DNA of 64,000 nucleotides, taken from positions 1-64,000 of the forward strand of contig JASANE010018635.1 in assembly GCA_030248225.1 (NCBI GenBank), in the 5' to 3' direction. Within the stretch, counting starts at the first letter, position 1. Each line of letters opens with the position of its first letter. The stretch comes from Trileptium ribeirensis. Its lineage: Eukaryota; Nematoda; Enoplea; Enoplida; Thoracostomopsidae. Under the pieces are notes generated by a model. The model saw nothing but the letters and a program-made list of their open reading frames with translations, was not told the DNA's origin and made no database searches. This document shows, one piece after another, positions 55,171-64,000 of this stretch. The translations under genes and the position numbers were made by a program.

Positions 55171-56502
55171 GGAGATAGGTCCAAATGTTCAAACTATCGA
55201 CCTGTGAGCTTAACGAGCAGTGTTGGTAAGGTAATGGAGAAAATAATCAGAGACGGTATGGTTTCATATTTAAAAATGTATAATTTATTAAATAAATCGC
55301 AACATGGATTTGTTAGTGGTAGATCTACAACCACTCAACTCTTAGAATTTACGAACTTTGCAAGTCAATGTATAGGTAAGGGCGACTGGCTTGATGTTAT
55401 CTACGAAAGCTTTGAGAAAGCTTTCGATAAGATAAATCACCATGCCCTTTTGGACAAGCTTGTACGTTTTGGCTTCTGTGGCAATCTCTTGAAATGGTGT
55501 GAGGGTTTCCTCATGGGGCGAAAGCAGAGAGTACGCATCAGCACTATATATTCCGACTATTGTAATGTAGAAAGTGGTGTCCCTCAGGGCTCTGTTTTGG
55601 GCCCCTTGTTGTTTATACTATTCATTAATGATGTCGACGATCGCGTGAGCTCAACTGTATATAAATATGCCGATGATATAAAACTAGCAAAACGAATTCC
55701 ACGCAGTCTCCCTTGCCCATCCCAACACCAGCTGCAAAATGACCTCCTAGCGCTACAGGAATATTGTGAACAATATTTGGTGCGTCCGAATATAGCCAAA
55801 TGTGTTGTGCTGCACTGCGGCGAAGGGAACCCATGTTGTGATTATTACTTGTCAGGTTCCGAACTGCATTCAGTAGATTTTGAAAAAGATTTGGTAGTAG
55901 TATTCCATCGGTCTTTGAAAGTTTCAACTCACTGTGCTTTGTTTGCTGACAGAGCGCACAAGGTAATCAATTTGGTTCGACGGACAATAGTAAATTGGAC
56001 TAAAATCATCTGGTTACATGTGTATCGTACTTTGATACGACCTCATGTGGAATATGCTGGAAATGTGTGGGCACCACACTACATGCGGGATATCCAAGTG
56101 ATCGAAAAAGTACAGCGCCGGGCAACGAAATTAATTCCTTTTATTCAACATTGGTCATATGAACGTCGCTTAGAGTATCTAGGCATCCAAACGCTTGAAA
56201 CTAGGAGACTTCGAAGCGATTTAATTATTATCTATAAAATGACTCATCGGCTGATAGACGTCGACATAGAACATTTCTTCATTTTGTGTCAAGGAAATAC
56301 GAGAGGCCACGTATATAAAATCAAGCCCCACGATACTCCCCGAAAGGATGTTCGTCGGTATAACTTTACACACAGGACAGTAAATTTCTGGAATGCCTTA
56401 ACTTCCGATGTTGTCACCGCGACTCTGTGTCATCATTCAAGTGCAGGCTTCATGCATGTGGTGTTTTGCCTCAATAATCTTTTCTCATTATATTTTGCAT
56501 GA
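55171..56502 (+). pseudogene. CR1/RTE-like LINE reverse transcriptase, 5'-truncated, ORF open
   Basis: The homology starts abruptly at GDRSKCSNYRPVSLTS, the first RT block, with no endonuclease domain before it, as usual for 5'-truncated LINE copies. The frame is open for about 443 codons. RT motifs: FEKAFDKINH (altered from DFSKAFD), SGVPQGSVLGPLL (about 55572-55610) and KYADDIKL (about 55663-55686) with both catalytic Asp. Thumb and C-terminal region: RATKLIPFIQHWSYERRLEY, LETRRLRSDLIIIYK and FTHRTVNFWNAL. Lack of the first catalytic Asp (YESFEKAF) suggests inactivity. A diverged relative of the LINE at 24.5 kb. Confidence 0.88.
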
Positions 56503-57490
56503 TCTGGCCTCGCCTGTGCGAGGCTGAAGACTTCGTCCTGAAATGGTGCAGAAGCAAACCGATTCAAAACCGACGTAATAGAATATAATCAACCGTGACT
56601 CCTTGAGCGCCTCTGTACCGGGACGATGTCAGGTACACATATTACGGTAGGATACGAGACAAACTTTTGTTCTGTGTCACTGCTATTCGTTGAGAATCTT
56701 CGACAATGGACAAATGATTGAAACGGAAGTGCACACTACTTTACTTATATTTTTAACGTTCCGGACATCCTTTTAGTAAACTGTAGTGAGTGACATAATT
56801 TGTGTTTTATTTGCATCACGGAAGTTTTTGAAAAGTAGTTGGTGGATGTTAAGAACCGTGCTTATCAAATTTTTTAAGTTTTGATTAAAAAATGCGACTC
56901 GTAGCGCAAAAAAATTTAGCCAATATGGCTAAAGGGCCTACATTTTTTAGTCAGTGAACAAATTTTTAGCCATGGCTAAAGAATTGGATAAAAACACTGA
57001 CTGACACATTGCCATTTTCGTGTATTTTGTGTTCCATATGGGCTGCATTCAAAAATAGTTTCGATCAATCCATGCAGCATAGATAGTGAAATTAACGGCG
57101 CACAATGTGCAGATATATAAAGGATGAATAGCTCTACAAAATGAGATCAATAATACACGTATATATAGCTACAATGTCACAGCTAGTTGTACTTACTTAA
57201 TAGCTACTTACAAAGATATTACCATTTTTGTGTATTCCCACGAGCCCATTCAAAAAACCTTTTGACCCAACTCTGCAGCTTAAATTTTGAAAATGGCTGC
57301 ATACCGTAGCAAGCAGCTAGATAGCGAATGAATTGCTGCACCAGACTAGACCGAAACAACCTCATAGCTTGAACGACTGCCGAGATATTGCTTTTTGTGG
57401 ATTTTGGGTCCCGTGGGTCAACTTTTATATTCCTTATGTGCAAAACCCTACATCGTAAAAGAGCCGCGCCGCACAGCTATATGCATATAT
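56503..57490. other. LINE 3' region and intergenic DNA
   Basis: GCCTCGCCTGTGCGAGGC (56509-56526) forms a short hairpin just after the LINE stop and may be part of its 3' UTR. Beyond it, 56890-56990 repeats AGCCAATATGGCTAAAG-like phrases. No gene. Confidence 0.4.
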
Positions 57491-57496
57491 ACATAC

Positions 57497-57722
57497 TGGC
57501 TAGTCCACAGTGAGGGCCGCATTTTCGGCTGCCCCCCTCCCGGCAAAACGGAGGTATATACCCTCGGCTCCTACCCCACGGCAAAAATCCGGCACCTGCA
57601 GGGGGTGCCGGATTTTGCCGGGGGAGGGGCAATTTTTGCCGAATTTAGACATAATTTTTTCTCAGCAAGGCCTTTGAGCCGGGTGGCCCCCGGGCTATAA
57701 TTTTCGAAGTTTGGACTAGCCA
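57497..57722. mobile_element. fold-back MITE-like element
   Basis: TGGCTAGTCCA at 57497-57507 is inverted at 57712-57722. Inside, GGCAAAAATCCGGCACC and GGTGCCGGATTTTGCC (about 57581-57620) form a 16-bp stem, and a second C/G-rich pair (CCCCCTCCCGGCAAAA; CCGGGGGAGGGGCA) flanks it. The whole 226 bases can fold into nested hairpins. No ORF. Confidence 0.6.
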
Positions 57723-58735
57723 TATATATATATAGCTTGTGTACACCGGTTGTTGATATACCATAAATACGTGTTTTTCGGGGTGCTTTGGGATCCGACT
57801 CGTACGTACCCGGTTGGCTTGCTTTGTCAAGAGGAAGATGTTGGAATCGGGTTCTGGGACTAGCTAAATGACACAAATAGAGATTACAAGCTTTAAAATA
57901 CGGTATCGTGCGAATAAATCCATCCAATCAAAGTTGAGTTATGTGTGCCATCGTAAAAAAATTTCATTAACCGGCATTGTCATATATGGCCACAATGCAG
58001 CTAATAAGAATACTTCGCTGCTTCGCTTATTTCACGCACTACAATGCTATTCGATTATGTAATTTCAATAGTAATATAGTCGTGAATCAGCTTTAACGTG
58101 GTATAAAACCAAGACAGTTAGTAGCTCGACTCTTGCTGTCACACAAACCTGACACTGGCTTCGCGTGGGTGATCATTACGAACGCAAATAACTGCCTCTG
58201 TAAATACTATTCATGCCTTTACTGTAAAAGTTCCTATTTCAAATATATACAGTATGCGCTTTATCTGAAGAAACAAGCAGGAAAAACTGGTCGTTGTGGT
58301 TTTGTTACAGTTAAATCACTAGTTTCCTAATCTGTTGATGTATAATATTTACATTTTGATGATCAGGAAAATAATCATGGTCTGGTGCCTAAATCTTATA
58401 CTTTACTTTTTAATTTCGACAAATTAAGAGACCTACACGCTACGTAGCTATAGAGAATACGCATACAAAAATGCATGGGCGCCCAAGATCCGTAGGTTTA
58501 GGACGTGTAGACGAGTCCTTCCGGAGAGTAGGTATGGTAAGGTTTATATAATGGAAAATTGTTTTCCCAATTTTCAATCATAATTTGCCACTTTTTTCTT
58601 AAAAATTTTGTAGATTTGCTTGTTATTGCTAAAATTTTCCGCCCATCTGCGGCGTTGAAAGGGGTAGTTACGGCTTAGGTACGATCCTACCTTTCAATGG
58701 GTAATCTCTTAACCCCGCGAAGGCACCTGTGTCTG
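57723..58735. other. intergenic DNA
   Basis: No recognisable gene. Starts with a short TA run (57722-57734). Confidence 0.4.
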
Positions 58736-59065
58736 AGATTTAAACACGCAAAACCAGAAGAGACACATACATGCATATGAATACAGTACACATATATATA
58801 CGCAGATATGCAGAGAAATATGCACATACATACGCAATATACAAACGACGTATAACAAAGAGATATATACACACACGTGGTCACATACACCGGGACACAC
58901 ACGTTGGCCATTGCGTACACACGCAAACGGGCTAACACGCATACACATTGAAATACACGCGTACACATATATATTCACTAAGAAAGTTCATAGACACACG
59001 AATATACAAACAGACAGATATAGAAACATATATACACGAACTATCTCAAAGAAACTCATGCACAC
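58736..59065. repeat. cryptically simple purine/pyrimidine-alternating block 1
   Basis: Dense ACACAY, ATATAC and CATACAC words without a fixed period. Apparent Cys/Val-rich frames on the minus strand are an effect of this composition. Confidence 0.85.
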
Positions 59066-59389
59066 ACAGAAACAATGGCCTGTCTTCTGCTTTCCGAAAA
59101 GTAGAGGGGTGGGAAAATTCGGGACCTCTTGTTCATTCTCGGAAGAAACTTGAAAGTGGAGGACACAATTTCCTCTATTTTCATATATTCATGAATCTGT
59201 AAAAGGCGTATAAATATTTTCAGGCTATAAAAACGTTTTACTTTAAAATAATTTTAGCTGATGTTTAAAAAACGCTAGCATCCAGAAAACTTTAGACATC
59301 AAAACTGTTGAATTTCGGTACACTTGGGGCAGGTTATATCGGGTGAGTGATCATAGATTTGGAATCCTCCGTGTAGACAGGGTTGAGAC
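59066..59389. other. unique-looking spacer between simple blocks
   Basis: Ordinary composition, no gene recognised. Confidence 0.4.
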
Positions 59390-59925
59390 ATAGATACACA
59401 GATATAACGTACTTTCACACTCAGAGAAAACGCCCAGAAACTTAACACACAGAGAGAAATATACACAGATTTATAGAAGAGACACTCCGATCATGCGATC
59501 ACAAACATGCGCGCATATATACATACAGCAGACACATACACGCACCACACAGACACATACACAAAGGTTCACACGGACAATCATACACATAGAAATATCA
59601 CAAGTATAAATGAACATATTGAGACGTAGACATACGCACAAGTGGACACGTACTTGCAGAGAAATACATATATAGACAGATACACTGAGAGACACACATG
59701 CACACAACCGTACATAGAGAGAAGCATACACACATACAGACACACAAACGTATACACTGAGAGACATACACGACTAGAGATATTGACATAGAGACGAATA
59801 CAGACAGACATTGGAAGCGACGCATAGACACTATGTGGCACACAAGCATGACACTTATCGTATGACAGACACACCTACATAATATGGGTGCACACTGAAA
59901 CAGATATACGTACACAGTGGTATTC
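59390..59925. repeat. cryptically simple purine/pyrimidine-alternating block 2
   Basis: Same type as 58736-59065, with frequent AGACAYACACA and GAGAYACA words; about 535 bases. Confidence 0.85.
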
Positions 59926-62880
59926 ACCGGCTGAGGGCTGATTATCACAGGCCGAGAGGCCTCCACAGTCAGCTGTACTGCGGGTTAGATCTATCCTATT
60001 AGTTTAACATAATATTGCTATTCTTACCTATCTATTTGTACATCTCTCATAAATACATTCATCCGAACTCTGACATTATGGCGTTTTGTAGTTAAACGTT
60101 TGTTGGTTGGTCAACGCTTTGTATATCTGATATATATGAATTAATTTGTACGTGATACCTACCGTCACAGAATTTACCACCATCTGTTGGGGCCGTAATG
60201 CTACTTAGACACCGCACATTGCTAGACCGCAGCCTAAGCGCAATTTTACCATCCGTCGTACACGATAAAACAATGGATTAAAATTTTTGCGAACCGGCAT
60301 TGCTGTCTTTTTTGACACGGAGGGAATACACTGGACACACATATCTGAGCAGCATTCCCATTTCAGTATTTTACTATGCCTGGTGTTTGCCAGTTTTGAT
60401 CCTTGTACCGTGGTGTATGGCATGAAATCAGCTATAATTAAATATATACGTATGCCATTAAGGTCCCGAAGCTTGACCCTTTCGTGGTGCCGCATTTCAA
60501 GAATACTGATCTATGTCGTTAATGCTCGTTTAATATCTATTTTCGCTCCCCGAAGTCCATTACTGTGTTTGTACCACTTAGTTGTAAGAAACAGTGTTTA
60601 CGAGGACTCATAATGTATTGTTTACTCAATAATTTTTTATAACCCGTGTATTCCATTTCAGATTGCAATTCTTCGGCCCAGTTCTGCTATTTGACATCAG
60701 TGACGATTTAGAGAATTTGTCCTACGTTCAGTGAGCGTGGATTTATATACCTCTGGCGTCGACATTCAACAACATTCGTTTCTTTTTGCGCTACTCGTCA
60801 CAGTTCTACTTTTCCCAGCACACCATAGAGACGATTATCATTGACACGACAATTTTTGTGCCGTACATCGTTATTTATATCTCCTCAATAAATTATTAAT
60901 TTACACATTATTATATTTTAACAAATTGCTAGTGTAACTTTAACTCCAACTATCCGAAAAATAAAAATCTTCTACGTTCTGCAACCAAACGTCTTTGTCC
61001 CGGCTGTGAATCCAGCGTTAATACTACATTCGGAACATTTTCACAGTGGGCGGTAGATTAGAATGGTAGGCGCACGTAACATGATATGATATGACCAATA
61101 CTTTTGTGAATGATTGTTGTATTTTTGCATTATAAGTTTTATTTATCACCAGCAGACGTCAAAAAATAAATCAGTAAGTGTTAATGCGGAACGACCAGAT
61201 ACTCAAAATTTTTTGTCAAACGGACGATGGTTATGTGCTCCTACGTTGTACCTTCGTATTAGGTGTTTCCACTTTTCACAGCCGCTGAAACAATATTCGG
61301 CATCGAAATCTGAATTTCACCTACGGTTTCCACAAGTCACCTGAATATGTTCAATCTTTTACCGGTGTTGCGAAGATAATGCCGTGCTGCAGCTAATCGT
61401 GGGATTTGTGGAGCCCACCAACCCAACGGCTTCCAAAGCTCAGCTGAAGGTCCCATCGCAGCCAGATCCTTATCTTTTTTTAGCTTCTTAAATATTTTTT
61501 CTCACCTCATATAAAATTAGTGATTGGATTATTTCATTACGTATTGTCTTCTTCATGTATGTAACCCAATAAATAAACTTCCACTTATATATTATGCAAG
61601 ATATAATATATTGGATGTTGGAAAATATAATGAAACACGTGTCCTGTTTTAGATTATCCACACCTACCACCTAATTGCTGATATTACTAAAATACAGTAC
61701 TTGCGACATATTGACTCTTCAACTTGCTCGTGGGAAAACTAAAAATTTATAATTAGGTTTTTGGTCGCCTGCTGCTTGCTCTCTTTTAAGACAACAGTCA
61801 ATAATTGTGACGAGTACTGCATTATGTAAATATTCAGAACCCTATCCTTTCTTTTGGGCCGCCAATAGTTCTAGTCCGCACCAGACCTTGCCGGTGTAGA
61901 CCTTTGAAACTTTTCTGACAAGAACTGTAAATTCACAAATTTTTTCTAAAATTAAATTTGGTACTCATTTGGTTCCTTAAAAAATCTTTAACATATGTTA
62001 CTATAACTTTATCTAATCACGATATGGGTAAGAACTGCCGTTAATATGCCTCATTAATTTTATGTTGGACAAAAATTTTATGTTTGTTACGAGAAAATGG
62101 ATTTTTGGCTTAACCGAAACATCTGCCTAGTTACGAGAGTTCGAGCAGTGGGCAGTTCTGTTTGGTTGCTCTTCCGCGTAATTGCTGAATATTCGATGTA
62201 ACAGTACAGAAACATACTGTGTTTTACACGCTAAGAGTTCAATACACATTTAGTGTCTTGTTGTCTGTAAACAATACGTCCTTAACATGAGTCTGTCAGC
62301 TTTCACTGTAAACACAACCTGCTTTATCTAGTGTTGTACGTAAATTGCTGCTAATCTGCCACGCTCGGAGAAGTTATCGTTCCTGTATGTGTTGAAAGTT
62401 CCATACTTTGGTAAGAAACGATGCACAATGTTTTAGCTGACCGATACATATCTATAATATCGAGAGCTCATTTAGGATACGTATCTTTTGCAAAAATGTA
62501 TATTAGAAATTGATTTAAGTATCAATGCAGAGCACGCTATACAGAAGTGGGAGGTCACTAGAGGAAAACTACATCGGCCGACATACAGTTGTAGGATAAA
62601 AATATAATCTTTGCTAGACGACTTCTATTTGGCAACATATCGTTGATAATTTGATGCAAAATTTATATATGTCATTTTCAAATGGAAATGAAGACACTAA
62701 ATTATTGGTTAAAAGCTCGGAGTTTCATCTAGGAATCATGGTGTCCGACATATCCAAGCCTTCTATTCAGACTGTTACTGTTTTACAGAGTAATTTCTTT
62801 ATTATTATACGTATTGCTATATTAAAACTAGGGATGGTTATGTTTGCCAAAAAGCGCTAAAACAGACTGCTAAAATTTGA
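59926..62880. other. intergenic DNA without recognisable genes
   Basis: One 108-codon plus frame (60287-60613) is unlike any family I know. The rest is AT-rich with only short frames. No repeats stood out. Confidence 0.35.
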
Positions 62881-62886
62881 GGTATA

Positions 62887-63042
62887 CAGTACCCGCCAAA
62901 AATGACTGTCGCTCGCGACTCGCTCGAAATAAATTTGTTCTAAAAATAGAATTTTCTATTAATTTAAATAGTTGCGAAATCTCGAGCGAGCCACTCGCTC
63001 GCGACTCGCTCGAAATGCGACGGTCATTTTTGGCGAGTACTG
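62887..63042. mobile_element. 156-bp MITE with 26-bp terminal inverted repeats, TA flanks
   Basis: CAGTACCCGCCAAAAATGAC at 62887 is inverted at the right end, which finishes TTTTTGGCGAGTACTG at 63042; about 26 bases pair with two differences. TA occurs on each side (62885-62886 and 63043-63044). CTCGCGACTCGCTCGAAAT is present twice inside. The CAGT ends and TA target fit a Tc1/mariner/pogo-type non-autonomous element, with ends different from the intact pogo element. Confidence 0.85.
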
Positions 63043-63049
63043 TATGTAG

Positions 63050-63551
63050 AAAAAAAATTTTTGATAACCATGGCAATACAGTAGATATTTCGGCACATTA
63101 TCTTCAAAATCGTTTGTTGCGCCAAAAAATAGCGTTCTATTTTGAAGCGTACAAAGTTTTCTAGTTTTAAATTATTATTCCTTAAGATGGATAAAATATA
63201 ATTATTATTACCTGTCAGTCAGTAAAATTTATAAATATATTTTAATCACTTTGGAATCTGAATTTACAGACAATAGTGTTTGTCGGATTTCAATATTATT
63301 GATTTAAACTCAAACACATACACATTGAAAGTTTAACACAAATTTCACGAGATTTAGTAGCCAATTGGGGTCATCTAACTAAAAACCGGTTGGAAAAGGC
63401 GTCAGTTTATTTTCACTGGTTTGTGATAGCCAGGTGTTACCGACATATTAGTTTTGGAGCCCACAACTCACCGTACCTTCCTCGTCCCGTTTCTTTTTCT
63501 TTGTTAAAACCTACGTTTTATTAAATGAACACAAAATTATTATGTCTCAAA
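63050..63551. other. AT-rich intergenic DNA
   Basis: No recognisable gene or repeat. Confidence 0.4.
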
Positions 63552-64000
63552 CAGGGAGTAACTGGAATTCCGGCCCGGTTGCTGTTCCGGCAAAGGGCAA
63601 AAACCATACCGAAACTGGAATTCCGGTTAAAAAACTTTGTAATCACATTTTTGCTTTATCTGCGGTCCAAACATTATGTAATATGTACTCAACGACCAAG
63701 TTCCAATACAACCAAGCAAAAAAGATTAACTCAGCTATTTACATTGTGAAATATAATAAGTCGGACACATAATTTCAGAAGGAATTTTTATGTTAATCTG
63801 CAGGAGTTTGTTAACAAAACAAAACCAGGTCGATGCTTCAAGCAGCTGTTTTACACATTCAGAAGTCTGCGGGGTATGTTAGATTTAAACCGGTCCAACT
63901 CTGTAACAGAGTATGGATTATGTAGAATTACTTAGCTGTAAGCTTGGTTAACATAAATTGCGTCAAGCACAAGCCAGTGCGCTTGCAAACTTTGTAAATC
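63552..64000 (-). mobile_element. CCGGAACC-family hAT copy 4, cut by window edge
   Basis: Starts with the terminal motif CAGGGAGTAACTGGAATTCC at 63552, then GCAAAGGGCAAAAACCATACC. It matches the reverse complement of 46910-47386 closely (shared GTTTGTTAACAAAAC-like, ATTCAGAAGTCTGCGG and AAATTGCGTCA). The other end lies beyond the window. Confidence 0.82.

Noticed and set aside
58736..59925. Cys/Val-rich frames on the minus strand suggesting secreted or membrane peptides
   Set aside because: They arise from purine/pyrimidine-alternating simple DNA (ACACA and ATATAC words); several frames are open at once and none has a family signature.

Overview
The window is eukaryotic repeat-rich DNA, most likely from an invertebrate animal. 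It carries Ty3-type LTR retroelements, CR1/RTE-like LINEs, pogo/Tigger and hAT-type DNA transposons, tRNA-headed SINEs, MITEs, TA microsatellites and a spliced transposase gene. I see no bacterial operon, ribosomal RNA gene, functional tRNA gene or clear single-copy host gene. Nearly every recognisable protein belongs to a mobile element or a broken multicopy family. The species cannot be named from the sequence.

Layout. 1-2.0 kb (minus strand): two decayed copies of a family that joins a NADAR/YbiA-like domain to an SGNH-hydrolase-like domain. 2.0-13.3 kb (minus): a degenerate Ty3-type retroelement. In transcription order it reads Gag, a repeat-rich Cys-containing region, envelope-like and short membrane-protein ORFs, protease, RT/RNase H, integrase. 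The envelope-like block sits between Gag and Pol, which is not the usual order. 13.5-21 kb: no recognisable genes, ending in five perfect 43-bp tandem repeats. 21.7-25.7 kb: tRNA-headed SINEs and an internally deleted LINE. 26-28.9 kb: a minus-strand pogo relic bracketed by arrays of a roughly 60-bp satellite. 29.4-37.1 kb (plus): three more NADAR/SGNH-like copies, two of them in a 1.7-kb direct duplication. A pogo relic lies between the duplicates.

38.4-44.4 kb holds the best-preserved gene: a pogo/Tigger-like transposon with 25-bp terminal inverted repeats, TA flanks and an apparently intact two-exon transposase (predicted 812 aa). Its 2.4-kb intron contains a hAT-like element with an exact 8-bp target-site duplication and a C-terminal transposase remnant. 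44.4-49.8 kb is a plus-strand Ty3 relic whose RT is split by a LINE fragment; that fragment is split by one hAT-like element, which is itself split by another with an exact 8-bp duplication. 50.9-51.6 kb is a relic resembling DUF7869-type proteins. From 52 kb on there are MITE-like elements, a 93-bp tandem duplication, a TA microsatellite, a LINE with an almost intact RT ORF (55.2-56.5 kb), purine/pyrimidine-alternating simple DNA, and a further hAT copy running off the right edge.

The parts do not form one pathway; they record successive insertions. The two points most worth following are the amplified NADAR plus SGNH-like family (five copies, one adjoining a Ty3 integrase) and the complete spliced pogo element with a hAT inside its intron. 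All family assignments come from reading motifs and comparing copies within the window; no database search was possible.
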